27,500 nt of DNA from contig CAJNDS010000680.1 of the NCBI GenBank assembly GCA_905221605.1, positions 753,704 through 781,203 on the forward strand, given 5' to 3'. The stretch comes from Symbiodinium natans (taxonomy: Eukaryota > Sar > Dinophyceae > Suessiales > Symbiodiniaceae). The notes beneath the pieces are model-generated. The model was not told where the DNA came from and made no database searches. It saw nothing but the letters and a program-made list of their open reading frames with translations. The position numbers were made by a program, and so were the translations under genes. Below are positions 8,537 to 20,422 of the stretch, piece after piece. The stretch's first letter is position 1, and each line of letters begins with the position of its first letter.

Positions 8537-9969
8537 GCGTCGGATCGAGTTCTTTGGTTTTGGATGGTGCTCTAGGGTTTGGAGGTTTGTTGTGTGGTGT
8601 GGTTGTTAGAGGGTACATGAATGAAACATAATGAAACCCCTAGCTAGAGCGCGCCCTGCACAAAGGGTCGCTTTCATAGCCGTCGCAACCCTATTGTTGT
8701 TGAGATTCGTTCCCGCGTTCCCTACGTAACAAGGGGATGGTTTCAGTCTAGACTGCGCTGGAATTCCGGAGCGGCTCCTGGCAGATCGATTGCGGTGTCA
8801 TGTTTGCTTCACCCATATGGATGACCTTCTTAGGTACCTTTCGGTCATATGGCGCTCTGCAATCTTATCAGAAGCATGAATCGTGGATGTCTCGTTTACA
8901 CATGCGCGGAGAAGTATTGTAGGAGTTCACAGGGAGCTGCGTTGTCACCGGATGCGCCCGATTGCCAAGGCCCAAGGCCCCAAAAAGAGGGTGGGAAAAC
9001 ATGACGAGACCCCTGCAGACAGCATGGTAATTGTTTGAAGTTGTTGGTGAGGTTTGCGTGGACCGTTTTCCCTCTACAGTAGTAAGTCATCGTTGTACGT
9101 TGTGCTTCGGGCTATGTGTAGATGGCTATAACCGGCTGACCATCGGACACACATGCAGGGTCGGGACAAGGAGCCAACTGCTTCGCGAAAACAGTTTCAA
9201 TTTCATCCTAAACTGGCCCAAGTCCCGAGTTACTAAGCTCGCCTGTAGCTCGAAGTCCTGCAAGCAATAGCTGGCGCCGGTCTGTGAGAATTTGCTGCTT
9301 GAATGGCTTGTCGCAGGGGACGCCGGCACTGCAGGAGGGTCTTGGGCCCCAGGTGCACTGCGCAAGTTGCAGAAACCCCCACTTTTAAGGGTGGACTAGA
9401 TGGTCTCAAGAGAATCGTCGGTTGGGCTTCTTTTGGTTGTATCGCTGGGTGACCCACTTGTGAAAAGAAGGTTCTCCGGCGCCATGCGCGCAAGTACCAT
9501 GGCTGACTGAGGCCGCTTCCACCTTCGTCCCAACATGGGACCAGCCTCGGTCCCGGTTACCGCTACACTTGCAAAGCTGATCGTGCGCATGAGATGAATT
9601 GCATGCTACATTGCAAAGAGCCGCAACGTGATGCCACATGGCACGTGCTGTAACTGAGAACCTAGCCGCGATCTATCGTGTCGCCAGTGAATTCATTGCC
9701 ACCCTTCCTCCCCCCCCTTACCTGGTTCGGGAGCAGCACGCGGGGCTCGGCGGATGATGCTCTGATTATCTTATGCAGGTAAAAACAAGAACCGAAATCG
9801 GCGGTCTCGTTTCCAGCACTCTGCATTTTTCTGACTCCATGTTCTCTATTTCCCCGAGTCCGCGGTTTCTAGTGTCAAAAGATGTGCAGCTCCAGTTTGT
9901 TCGACGGCCTTCGGGGATTTACACTTTTCTGGGTCCTTGTTTGTCGATTCCACGGCTGATGTACGTAAG

Positions 9970-10390
9970 GTCATGTTGGAGCACGGCCCCAACAGGGAAG
10001 CTCCCGCGATCAAGGTGCATGCTGGTGCCAAATTCGATGGGTTTGCACGTAACAGCAAGCTTTGGTCGCAGGCCGCCGAGGGCTGCACCCTGGAGCCGAC
10101 CTGGCTTGCTTAGCTAGTGATCCGGTAACCGCTGTTTCAGTGCAAGAGTTGGAACAGCACAGGCTGCGCGAGACGCACATCCATCTGCACGGCACCCTTG
10201 CGGCGATTCGCAAGGCCTGGTCATCATGGACATTGCCTATCTTAGACTTGTGGCGTAGATCCGCGTGTGTTTGTTTTGTACTTGTGTTTCTCCTGAGCAC
10301 AAATGAAGAGGCAAAGCGCGGCCTGCAGCTGTTCGTGTCCAAGACCTTCATCTGTGGCTCAGCGGAAGATGGCAGCAGGGGACCGAGGGT
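9970..10390 (+). pseudogene. Decayed coding fragment i, unit 2
   Basis: Same fragment as at 500-905. Here the first part (VMLEHGPNREAPAIKVHAGA) is broken by a 1-bp loss near 10052. The second part is continuous from 10062 (VAGRRGLHPGADLACLAS through VQELEQHRLRETHIHLHG to AAIRKAW), because the base missing in unit 1 is present. Confidence 0.33.
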
Positions 10391-10510
10391 AGCTCGCTTG
10401 TTTCGCGATCGGTTTGCCTCGCCCAGGCACGTTTCAGATGCCAACACCAGAGGCAACGGCAGCGGCCGGTCCTCGCCCTGGGGAAGTGCTGGCATTGCAG
10501 TCCGCTACTG

Positions 10511-10627
10511 GGCTCGCTCTTAGGCCGGATGCTGGGCAAGGTGCCGTGGGTATGGGACGTCAAGCTCCACGGGCACAACCTGCCGGAGCCCCAGGGGGCC
10601 GGTGGTCGTCTCGGTAGCCTTTGGTAG
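10511..10627 (+). pseudogene. Decayed coding fragment ii, unit 2
   Basis: Reads GSLLGRMLGKVPWVWDVKLH and then GHNLPEPQGAGGRLGSLW before a TAG. Differs from unit 1 by a 4-bp length change just upstream. Confidence 0.25.
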
Positions 10628-10638
10628 TTAAGTGGTCC

Positions 10639-10899
10639 CAGGCTGCGACTGAACGCCCACGAGGCTAGCCTGGAGCAGGCCGGCAAAACGAATCGCTTGA
10701 GAAGCTCATTGTTTTGCGTGCAGAAGCACTGGCAGTGGCTTGGTGGTATCAAGCCGAATTCACCAGCGACTGCGGACGGCAGGTCTTCGCTTCAATGACT
10801 TCATTTTCGAGCTACGCTGCAGCTTGGCTTTCCAAATTCAGTCAAGTGCGATTGCTTCTTACTTTGTCTGCGACTTCTTCTACTCGTACAGTGAGATGA
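10639..10899 (+). pseudogene. Decayed coding fragment iii, unit 2
   Basis: Retains the in-frame TAG after ERPRG. The middle has drifted (NESLEKL then unrelated residues), and the 3' part AEFTSDCGRQVFASMTSF is unchanged. Followed by (ATGAG)n at 10893-10911, longer than in unit 1. Confidence 0.28.
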
Positions 10900-11379
10900 G
10901 ATGAGATGAGTCAGCCCCACACATGTAATTACAGCCCAGTTGCCACCCTTGGAAGCATCTTTTCTTGGAAGAGCAGTGATGTGTCCAGTGCGGCTGGTGA
11001 GGAACTCCGTCGCCGAGACTCGCCGGGCAGCCATCGCAGCATCCGTTGTTTTTCGGCCTGGCGCGCTGCAAAGTAGACGATCATTGCCCTCCAGGGACTG
11101 GCGCGCGGAGCCGGAAAAGTCCTCGATCAGCACTGTGATTCTTACAGTACCAATGTTTCTTGCATTGGCCAAGCTAGAACTTGCAAGTAGGTCTGCGGCT
11201 TTGCTTTTGTCTTCTTGACACTGCGCTCACGTTCATGCACTTGCGCTTGCACGTTGATCAGGCTGTCTCAGATATCCCATCTCGTTGCAGGTCGCGGCAA
11301 GCGGTCGCACGCTGACCTCGAGGACATCAAGCCACCCGCCAAGCAGCAGGGCACCAGCGCCCGTGGAGACTTTCAGCGC

Positions 11380-11448
11380 GCCCAAGCCCAAGCCCCGGCC
11401 CAAGCCCCGGCCCAAGCCGCGGCCGAAGCCCCGGCCCAAGCCCCCAAG
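11380..11448 (+). repeat. 12-bp minisatellite, long allele (unit 2)
   Basis: About six CCCAAGCCCCGG-like units. A 129-codon plus-strand frame (11215-11604) passes through and reads AQAQAPAQAPAQAAAEAPAQ, but unit 1 is shifted by 1 bp just upstream and all three frames are open across the array, so I do not call a gene. Unit 3 has the same long allele. Confidence 0.8.
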
Positions 11449-12493
11449 TTGGGCCAAGCCCCAGCCACAGTGGCCACCGGTCCTGGTGCGGTTCCGGCAC
11501 ACACTCTGGGGAGATGGTGGTGGAGACAGCTTCGGGGCATCCCAGCACATTCTCAGGCACAACCCCCACCTGAAGGGCAATGGGTCTTGAAAAAGGGATC
11601 TTAATTTAACATTTTCAGCTGATGTTTTGGGGCAGGGTGGAAGTGTGGATATAGGGTTGTCTGCATTAATGAAGAACGCAGATGTTCTTTCGAGCAGAGA
11701 GCCGAGAGTAGGAACACCAGCAGTCCCTCAACAAGTCGCACTCAGAGGCACTTCCGCCCTGTTACCAAACCGTGTTCGAAAACGCTGACCAGATGCTTCT
11801 TCCTCAGTGCGTCCAGCACCGGGCATTGTACAAAGACTGAAGCATCCTGCCTGCGAGGCGAGTTTTGCCTGAGTTTCATAATTGCACGTGGCCATTGTGA
11901 CTGCTCAGCTGGGGCAGTATGCCCGCGCTGCCATGCCCCCCAGCCCGTCCCCCACCCCACAAAAAAGGCTGTGAGTGAGTGCCACATGTAAGTGGATGTC
12001 GCACATGTCGGTGAGCAAACTGAGCCAACATGCTGAAAGAAACGCACGGGCTCATCGCCAGCTTGCTCAAGCGTTGTGAAAGTTGCCATGACCATGTCGC
12101 ACGGTGCAGAAGGCATTCGAGACAGGAGATAGCTAGAGTTCGCAGTGGCGTAGGGTTGTCTTGCGGACACGTGGCCGCGCATGCCAGCGAGGACAGCTCT
12201 CGGAAAGCCCGCTTGGAAACCTTGAGTCAGTTCCTGCTAAGTTGGGATGCCGCGGGAATGCGAGAAGCGGATCGCTAAATTGATTCGTCAGACTGGCCGT
12301 CGCAGGACTCTGTGTCCCAGCTCAGCGATGATCATCCCCAGGACGCCGAGGCCTGATACAGCAGTGGAGACGGGTGGAGTGGGCGCTTGTGCACGCAGTG
12401 CACATGGCGTCCAGAAGGTTTGGGCGAGGCACTGCATGCGCGGAACCTGGTGCCGGGGCTTTCTGGCATCTCGAACAAGAGATATTGTAACAG

Positions 12494-12598
12494 GAGCCCT
12501 TCATGACTCCATGCCACCGGAAGGTGCTGAGGCAGCAGAAGATCAACAGTTTGGAGCAGCTGGCTAACCTTCGACAGATGGCCAGGCCGGCCAAGTAA
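12494..12598 (+). CDS. Possible terminal exon or small ORF ending QMARPAK (unit 2)
   Basis: As at 3015-3116 but one codon longer: EPFMTPCHRKVLRQQKINSL then EQLANLRQMARPAK and TAA. The 3-bp length difference from unit 1 is in frame. Confidence 0.3.
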   Translation, partial: EPFMTPCHRKVLRQQKINSLEQLANLRQMARPAK

Positions 12599-12784
12599 CC
12601 AAGTAAACGAAGTCTCGCATTCTGGGAGGTCAACATGGGCGCAGCCGGCCATACTTGCAGACAGGTATGAGTAATTTATGAGTAGCAAAGATTAGTTGGC
12701 AGATGCGATTTTTGCCTTTCAAGTTTCCAGATGGCTTGGCTGAGTGCAGGATACATAAACTTGACATAAACAAAGAATCCAACA

Positions 12785-13296
12785 AGAGCTCCGATGCCGG
12801 GCCTTGGAGGCGAGCAAGTCTTCATCGTCGCCTCTTGCAAGGAACTGGGAGCTTGGGAGCTTGGAACCCTGCAGAGGCCCTTGGGACTCGTAGTTGCTTC
12901 CTCCCCTTCTTGCAGGCCTTGTGCCGCTCCTGCAGTAAACCGTGTTCACAACCAAGACTAGGGTCCACTATATGCTACCAGTCTTTGTTCGTTGCCCAAA
13001 AAACCTTCAAGCCAAGCCCCCAAACACGAACCTTTGAACCCTGATGTGTCTGCCAGGTGTTCACAACCAAAGACTGGGGTCCAACAATCTTGTTCGATCC
13101 CCATTTCCAATGACAAAACCCCAAGCAACCCCAAACACGAAGCTTTTGACCCTGAAGCGTCTGCCAGGCCCTACGTTGTTTCACATCCACCGCGAGATTT
13201 CCACGTTAGACTTCAAAGCTCACGGCTTTAGAAGTCCTCCGCGGAAACGTCGCGGTGGATGTGAAACCAGGTCAGTGAAGTGTCAATCGGCGGGAG
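12785..13296 (+). pseudogene. Broken CBM20 domain, copy A (unit 2)
   Basis: Exon 1 (12785-12876) is longer than in unit 1 and clearly CBM20: RAPMPGLGGEQVFIVASCKE then LGAW. It is then frameshifted by the 8-bp GAGCTTGG duplication (12849-12864). Exon 2 (13168-13296) has the TAG and the inverted duplication. Its 3' end is altered (AGTGTCAATCGGCGGGAG instead of the SVKLPIGS coding sequence), at the start of the chimera junction. Confidence 0.75.
13176..13268. repeat. Inverted repeat in CBM20 copy A exon 2 (unit 2)
   Basis: Same inverted duplication as at 3657-3750. The last bases of the right arm differ (GAAACCAG), and the tryptophan codon in the inverted copy has become AGG. It ends immediately before the zone where unit 2 switches from unit-3-like to unit-1-like sequence. 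Confidence 0.82.
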
Positions 13297-13673
13297 GACA
13301 GCTTCCGTGGCTTTGTTTTGGCATTTTGGGGGGGACTTTTGCTTTTTACGTTGGAACCCTGGCATCCAGTTGGAGAATCTCACGTGCAGAAAGAGATATG
13401 GCAATAGCTAGAATATTGATCATGGCTTTTCCGCAATAGTCATGGATAGTGTATGCAGGCAACTCAAGCTGATGCCACAGCTTAAGAAGGATGTGCAGGA
13501 TAAACACGTGAGAAGTTTAATGATGGCCGTCACCGTGCCGAATACTGCAACATCTTTACATTTTTCCGGATGCGGATGTTGATAGCAATCAAGACATGTT
13601 TAGAGAGTGTCATTTGGCTGTGCAAGGAGCTGCCAGAATCCCCGCCGCAGTGGCCACGGACCACTATGGTTCC

Positions 13674-13783
13674 CATACCAGGGCTTCGTGGCAGCAATGG
13701 TTTCCGCCATGGATGTGGTCTTCCGTACGGCAGACCACATCCATGGCAGAAATCATTGCTGCTGCCGTAGAAGCCCTGGCATG
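13674..13783. repeat. 110-bp hairpin (unit 2)
   Basis: Identical to the hairpin at 4154-4263, including the 10-base loop. Confidence 0.85.
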
Positions 13784-14457
13784 TCGCAACCGAATACGAG
13801 GCATCCCGAAGCTGCCGTGATCAGTGCTCCGCCCGAAACTCTTGGAACAGCAATTCCCGAGATGAACTGGAGAAGCTTGATTGAAAGATTCAGTGAAACA
13901 CTATCTCTCTGGATTAGGAGAGACTCGAGTGCTGTAACGCATGTTCTTGAAGCGCTGCTGCGCCTTTGGTCCGTGTTGTTTGTCGTGCAGAGAAGGGTTT
14001 GCCGATTTCACGTGTGCTTTGCGTGATTCATCAAGAGAAGACAAGTACTCAAGCGCCCTTGCAAGGATGACAACGGGTGTACTGTACTACTGTATAGTAA
14101 AGAGTATGTAGGGAGTTTTAAGCAGGCATTGTTGAGTGGCAAATTATGCTATGACAATTTCGGGATTCGGTTGCTACATGTTTCTCACCCAAGGGGATCA
14201 TAGGGGTTGGTTGGCCGCAATGGTTTCCGCCACGGATGTCGTCTTCGGCGTGAATTGCTCCTGCACAGCACCAGGCCTGGGGCATGGAGAGGACTTTTTC
14301 AAAGTATGGCGCAGCTGCCACACTTTCAGACAAGTGCGAGTAATGTTGAGAAGCAACGATTAGTTGGCAGACGCAATCCTCACCTTTCGATTTCCAGGAA
14401 AAATACGAGGTAGCGGCCGTTCCAGATGGCTTGGCTGAGTGCAGGATGCGTAGGTAG

Positions 14458-15230
14458 AGATTCCCGGCAAGAGTTCTGATGCCGGGCCTTGAAGGCGAAA
14501 ACGTCTACATCGTCGGCTGCTGCAAGGAGCTCGGCAAGTGGAACCCTGCAGAGGCCTTGGTAGTTGGCTCCTCCTCTTTTTGGAAACCTTATGCCGCTTC
14601 TCCAGCAAGACGCGTGCACAACCAAGATCAGGGTCCGCAATATACTCCCAAGCTTTGTTCACCCCGAAATCAAGGACCCGACCCAAAACCATGGAAAACC
14701 CCTCCCCCCACCCAAACCCGAAACTTTGGACCCTAAAATGTCTGACAGGCAGTGCCCTGTTTCACATCCAGCGCGGCGTTTCCGCGTTGGACTTCCAACG
14801 TTGTGAAGCTGCCAGTCGGCAGCAGGACCACTCCTCTGTGGGTGCTTTTGGGGTGTTGGGGGAGCTTCACCTTTAGATTTTGGCTTGGAATCTTGGCATC
14901 CAGTTGCAGAATCTCAGAAAGAGACGTGGCAATTGCTCGAAGATTGGTCATGACCTTTCTACAATCGTAGTGGAGGCTAATGTATGCAGTCAGGGCACCC
15001 CGGGCACAACTCAAGCTGATGCCGCATATTAAGAAAGATGTACACGGTGAACATGTGACAAGGTCAATGATAGCTGTCCCCGTGCCGATACTTGTAGTGG
15101 TACCTTGATACTTCTCGAGGTAGATGAGCACGTTTTCTCAATCCGCTTTCACGCGAGGATGGAGTTCAAGGTGGTGATCCGTGGCCACCGCGGCTGCCGC
15201 TGGGAAAATGGCGAGAATCGTGTCCTGGAG
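14458..15230 (+). CDS. CBM20 starch-binding domain, copy B, three exons (unit 2)
   Basis: Exons 14458-14553, 14749-14825 and 15158-15230 encode the same peptide as unit 1. Only the introns differ: one extra C near 14707, and T to C at 15103. The duplication is too recent to give independent evidence of constraint. It shows that the domain has been copied intact. Confidence 0.82.
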
Positions 15231-15363
15231 GCCTGGTTTGCGAGGATGCGCTTTCCGATGCCAGATCACAAACACGCCGGGCTTCCCGGCTCTCGGGCCT
15301 CAGCCGACGCAGTCGCCATCACCAAACATTGATGTTCGCCGGCTCTATGAACACTGTTGCTCA

Positions 15364-15404
15364 TTAGGGTTTAGGGTTTAGGGTTCAGGGTTCAGGGTTC
15401 AGGG
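15364..15404 (+). repeat. Interstitial telomere-like repeats (unit 2)
   Basis: Same TTTAGGG/TTCAGGG tract as at 5843-5883. Confidence 0.85.
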
Positions 15405-15526
15405 CGGCTTGGGTTTTGAAAGATGGCTGCTGTCCTGCAAGGCATGCAAAAGTGAGTCTTGGGAACACCTGTAGGCACTTGTCGTCACAACATAAGTCTT
15501 GCAGCAAGTGTGCGCGTGCACACTAG

Positions 15527-15700
15527 GTGGAGCTCCCGATGGCTGCAGAGGCGCACGCGTGTCGGAAAGCAGTAGCTTCGCTGAACTGGCTGCTTGCGAT
15601 TAAGGTCGTGCCCCTTGCTCTTGCCGCTGTAACTCTTCTCCGTAGTGCATATTGCAAGAAGATTGCTGCCATCTTTTGTCGTACTGGGTTGATTGTTTAA
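15527..15700 (+). CDS. Possible C-terminal exon with hydrophobic segment (unit 2)
   Basis: Same 57 codons as 6006-6179, in the same phase relative to the upstream CBM20 exons. Confidence 0.38.
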   Translation: MELPMAAEAHACRKAVASLNWLLAIKVVPLALAAVTLLRSAYCKKIAAIFCRTGLIV

Positions 15701-18700
15701 ATGTTCCGATCGCTTGGTCTCAGCTTCTTAGAACGAGTAGTAGCAAGCATTCCAGACCACATTTCTGGAGGCGAAGAAGATTGCCATGACTTTCGGGCAG
15801 CCTGGCACCGAGGCATCCAGAGTAGGAAAACCCACAGGATTGTCATTCTTGCTATGTTGGTACAGCGTGCTTTCGCCCTACTGTTGCTATGCCAATCCTT
15901 GAATATTCCGGTGGGGCATGAAAGTACACTACCCTCTGAAACTCTATAGGCTTTGGGGCAGAGGGGGGCGCCCAAACAGAAGCAGTAGGTTTGCCAGCCT
16001 GGGTCCGCGCAGGACGCCGTTGAATCCGCCAGGGCCTCGGGTTCTGTGGCCTCGGAAGTTTCGTGTGCAGGCCCCACTTTCAGGACACGGCTAGGCGTTG
16101 CACACGCGAGTCGCGCGCCGCCGCATCACAGGGTGCCCGTTTGCGTGTCGTCACATGACACACACTCAAGAGCCTAACTTGCTCCGCACAAGAACTCATT
16201 CCTGAAACCCTCACGAATGGCTGATGAACGTTGCGTTTCCCTTCCCAGTCTAGCACCAATCAAGGCCCTCTGCACACCACTATGTAGACCCAGGAAAAAG
16301 GTTGCCCCAAGGCCCTGCCCCTAGTTTGTGACTCTGTGGCCGACATTTTCCAGCTGCAACTGAAGCTGGGAACCATCGCTTCCGTACGACGGCTGGAGTG
16401 TCTTCTCAAGCTGGAGTGCCGGGTCCATCCTTCTGAAATTTCTGTAGCCACTGCAACCGGCCCCTCCGCTTTCCTGAACACAGGAACCGCCCACGCTGCC
16501 CACGCTGCTTGGCCATTCGGCGGTGCACCTCGATAAGGCCCACATCAAGGCCGCCGCTTGGCGTTTTGCAGATGCTTGGGAATGTGAGTGCGGCGTTTCT
16601 GACGTTGGGAGGGCAAGCCCTGCCCTACAATGCGACCCCAAACGGCCCAAGCCCCGAAGCTTGAGCTTTAAGCCACAACCCTAGCTCCCAAATCTCCAAG
16701 TCGGGGCTGACCTTAGGCCCTAAACCCTGATGCCGAAACACGCAGAATTGCTCCAGGCCATGGCGCCCCAGTCAAAGGCGGGGGAGTGGGGCGGGGAGGG
16801 GGTTGAGTTAGCAGCATTGGCAGCCCCCTCAATGGGTAGCTATGAGCCGTGATATTGGCATATTGATTACATTAGTACCCTACAGCTACAGCCAGTTCTA
16901 ATGTCGCCGCTGGCTGCCGTTAGCGCGAGGCCGCCTCGGCCAGGGCGCCGGGGCGGCACCGAGAAAAAATGGGGCAGGCTGTGTTGCTTGACAAGGTTTG
17001 TCAGGGGAGGAGGCCAGGTCAGGGATGTGGGGACCTGTGGCCTACCTGGGCTATATGAATCTAAACGCCCCGCCTAAAACCCATATAGGCACCCCAACCC
17101 TCTCCCAAACTCTGAACTCCCACAAAACCTGCCTCAAGGCGGCGTCGCCCGGCGAGGGCGATGTTGAGGCCGCGGAGTGCACCAAGGGCTCCCACTCTAT
17201 GGGGCGGGGGGAGGGGGGGTTTTCGGGGGTCGGGTGTAGAGTCGACGTTCCTCAGCCCTGATACCATCTGATGCCCACCCCGCCTCCCCCCGCCCCGAAA
17301 CATCAGAAAACACACGGTTTAGGTCTCGGGCTCACTGCTATGGGGGGTGGGTGGGGGGGGGGGGGTGGGGGTTTCGGGCTGTTGGGTTGTTGACAGTTCC
17401 AGAGCTGGCCACGCAGATAATGGAGCGGCTCGCAGCGCAGCCAATACTCTTGGCTATGTTGTTTCCGGCAAACTGGCTATTGATCTCATATTGATCTCTT
17501 CTGAATCATGGTGGGTGATGGCAAATGCGGTTCTAGAGTGCAGCAGCTTAGCTAAGCTTAGTGGCGTTGACCTCATCGCATGTTTGTCGGGGCCGCGCAC
17601 CCCAAACCCCGAGCCATGAATCTGTGTTTGAGAAGGAGGAGGGACTGCGCTCTATACTGCTGAATCTTGGTATGATATGGCACAGTACGTCAAGCATGCC
17701 GTAGTCTCCGACAGTATACTGCCGTACAACCCCCCCCCCCCCACCCCAACAAAAAGCAATACATTCAACCCTAATCCGTGAGACTACTACCGACTCCTTC
17801 GACTTACAAGCCCAAAAGGCTGCTCCGGGCTGCGACAGCTCCATGAAGGTGCGCCGCTTCCCATGGTTTGGGAACAGCGTACTGTAGGCAAGCTCCCAAA
17901 ATGATGTATCTCAAGCAGTCTTGCATCGAAGGCTCTGACCTGGTAAACCAGCAGTCTTATACAATACTGGTATAATTGCTGTGGTATGATGCGGCTAGTA
18001 CGCACTATGGCAAGTAGTATACGTTAACACAGTAGCTACTGGTTTAGGGTTTAGGGTAAGCGTCGGATCGAGTTCTTTGGTTTTGGATGGTGCTCTAGGG
18101 TTTGGAGGTTTGTTGTGTGGTGTGGTTGTTAGAGGGTACATGAATGAAACATAATGAAACCCCTAGCTAGAGCGCGCCCTGCACAAAGGGTCGCTTTCAT
18201 AGCCGTCGCAACCCTATTGTTGTTGAGATTCGTTCCCGCGTTCCCTACGTAACAAGGGGATGGTTTCAGTCTAGACTGCGCTGGAATTCCGGAGCGGCTC
18301 CTGGCAGATCGATTGCGGTGTCATGTTTGCTTCACCCATATGGATGACCTTCTTAGGTACCTTTCGGTCATATGGCGCTCTGCAATCTTATCAGAAGCAT
18401 GAATCGTGGATGTCTCGTTTACACATGCGCGGAGAAGTATTGTAGGAGTTCACAGGGAGCTGCGTTGTCACCGGATGCGCCCGATTGCCAAGGCCCAAGG
18501 CCCCAAAAAGAGGGTGGGAAAACATGACGAGACCCCTGCAGACAGCATGGTAATTGTTTGAAGTTGTTGGTGAGGTTTGCGTGGACCGTTTTCCCTCTAC
18601 AGTAGTAAGTCATCGTTGTACGTTGTGCTTCGGGCTATGTGTAGATGGCTATAACCGGCTGACCATCGGACACACATGCAGGGTCGGGACAAGGAGCCAA

Positions 18701-19011
18701 CTGCTTCGCGAAAACAGTTTCAATTTCATCCTAAACTGGCCCAAGTCCCGAGTTACTAAGCTCGCCTGTAGCTCGAAGTCCTGCAAGCAATAGCTGGCGC
18801 CGGTCTGTGAGAATTTGCTGCTTGAATGGCTTGTCGCAGGGGACGCCGGCACTGCAGGAGGGTCTTGGGCCCCAGGTGCACTGCGCAAGTTGCAGAAACC
18901 CCCACTTTTAAGGGTGGACTAGATGGTCTCAAGAGAATCGTCGGTTGGGCTTCTTTTGGTTGTATCGCTGGGTGACCCACTTGTGAAAAGAAGGTTCTCC
19001 GGCGCCATGCG
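15701..19011. other. Long spacer without a convincing gene (unit 2)
   Basis: Near-identical to 6180-9488. Differences seen: A to G at 16819, G to A at 17574, and a C-run near 17732 about two bases longer. Includes the G-rich blocks at 17199-17378 and TTTAGGG units at 18042-18058. Confidence 0.5.
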
Positions 19012-19492
19012 CGCAAGTACCATGGCTGACTGAGGCCGCTTCCACCTTCGTCCCAACATGGGACCAGCCTCGGTCCCGGTTACCGCTACACTTGCAAAGC
19101 TGATCGTGCGCATGAGATGAATTGCATGCTACATTGCAAAGAGCCGCAACGTGATGCCACATGGCACGTGCTGTAACTGAGAACCTAGCCGCGATCTATC
19201 GTGTCGCCAGTGAATTCATTGCCACCCTTCCTCCCCCCCCTTACCTGGTTCGGGAGCAGCACGCGGGGCTCGGCGGATGATGCTCTGATTATCTTATGCA
19301 GGTAAAAACAAGAACCGAAATCGGCGGTCTCGTTTCCAGCACTCTGCATTTTTCTGACTCCATGTTCTCTATTTCCCCGAGTCCGCGGTTTCTAGTGTCA
19401 AAAGATGTGCAGCTCCAGTTTGTTCGACGGCCTTCGGGGATTTACACTTTTCTGGGTCCTTGTTTGTCGATTCCACGGCTGATGTACGTAAG

Positions 19493-19913
19493 GTCATGTT
19501 GGAGCACGGCCCCAACAGGGAAGCTCCCGCGATCAAGGTGCATGCTGGTGCCAAATTCGATGGGTTTGCACGTAACAGCAAGCTTTGGTCGCAGGCCGCC
19601 GAGGGCTGCACCCTGGAGCCGACCTGGCTTGCTTAGCTAGTGATCCGGTAACCGCTGTTTCAGTGCAAGAGTTGGAACAGCACAGGCTGCGCGAGACGCA
19701 CATCCATCTGCACGGCACCCTTGCGGCGATTCGCAAGGCCTGGTCATCATGGACATTGCCTATCTTAGACTTGTGGCGTAGATCCGCGTGTGTTTGTTTT
19801 GTACTTGTGTTTCTCCTGAGCACAAATGAAGAGGCAAAGCGCGGCCTGCAGCTGTTCGTGTCCAAGACCTTCATCTGTGGCTCAGCGGAAGATGGCAGCA
19901 GGGGACCGAGGGT
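19493..19913 (+). pseudogene. Decayed coding fragment i, unit 3
   Basis: Same state as unit 2, with the same upstream 1-bp loss and the same intact downstream frame starting 19585. Confidence 0.33.
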
Positions 19914-20033
19914 AGCTCGCTTGTTTCGCGATCGGTTTGCCTCGCCCAGGCACGTTTCAGATGCCAACACCAGAGGCAACGGCAGCGGCCGGTCCTCGCC
20001 CTGGGGAAGTGCTGGCATTGCAGTCCGCTACTG

Positions 20034-20422
20034 GGCTCGCTCTTAGGCCGGATGCTGGGCAAGGTGCCGTGGGTATGGGACGTCAAGCTCCACGGGCACA
20101 ACCTGCCGGAGCCCCAGGGGGCCGGTGGTCGTCTCGGTAGCCTTTGGTAGTTAAGTGGTCCCAGGCTGCGACTGAACGCCCACGAGGCTAGCCTGGAGCA
20201 GGCCGGCAAAACGAATCGCTTGAGAAGCTCATTGTTTTGCGTGCAGAAGCACTGGCAGTGGCTTGGTGGTATCAAGCCGAATTCACCAGCGACTGCGGAC
20301 GGCAGGTCTTCGCTTCAATGACTTCATTTTCGAGCTACGCTGCAGCTTGGCTTTCCAAATTCAATCAAGTGCGATTGCTTCTTACTTTGTCTGCGACTTC
20401 TTCTACTCGTACAGTGAGATGA
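20034..20422 (+). pseudogene. Decayed coding fragments ii and iii, unit 3
   Basis: Fragment ii (20034-20150) and fragment iii (20162-20422) match unit 2, apart from one Ser to Asn substitution near 20364 (SKFNQ for SKFSQ). Confidence 0.27.

Larger units (their letters stand above)
1..9488. repeat. Tandem 9.5 kb unit, copy 1
   Basis: First copy of the array: base 1 corresponds to 9489 and 19012. Up to about 3.84 kb it differs from units 2 and 3 by many substitutions and small indels, including a 40-bp loss in CBM20 copy A and a shorter 12-bp minisatellite. From about 3.84 kb onward it is nearly identical to unit 2; by eye I saw only about six differences in 5.6 kb. The array may extend upstream of the window, because base 1 is already inside the homologous region. 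Confidence 0.93.
6180..9488. other. Long spacer without a convincing gene (unit 1)
   Basis: About 3.3 kb with only short open frames. Notable contents: a plus-strand frame near 6465-6650 (VASEVSCAGPTFRTRLG) that stays open in diverged unit 3; a frame near 6815-7015 (SEISVATATGPSAFLNTGT) partly kept in unit 3; G-rich blocks at 7258-7284, 7678-7712 and 7821-7857; a C-rich block near 8208-8224; and telomere-like repeats at 8519-8536. Exons of a fragmented gene could be hidden here, but I cannot support one. Confidence 0.5.
9489..19011. repeat. Tandem 9.5 kb unit, copy 2 (chimeric)
   Basis: Second, complete copy (9523 bp). The left part, to about 13240, matches unit 3 with only a handful of substitutions. 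The right part, from about 13360, matches unit 1 with about six differences, including 5583 versus 15103 (T/C), a C-run length change near 14707, and a C-run length change near 17732. The changeover zone at about 13270-13350 matches neither neighbour, although units 1 and 3 agree with each other there. Confidence 0.93.

Noticed and set aside
10010-10495. 161-codon minus-strand open frame, the longest in the window (also 19533-20018).
   Set aside because: It lies antisense to the fragment-i reading. It is not preserved in diverged unit 1 (the corresponding frames are broken up), and it has no recognisable motif.
11215-11604. 129-codon AQAP-rich protein.
   Set aside because: All three frames are open across the GC-rich minisatellite, and unit 1 carries a 1-bp shift just upstream, so selection for this frame is not supported.
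9489-19011. Unit 2 as a pure assembly artefact.
   Set aside because: It carries private differences from both neighbours and a unique junction tract, which simple assembly duplication would not create. Long reads are still required to be certain.
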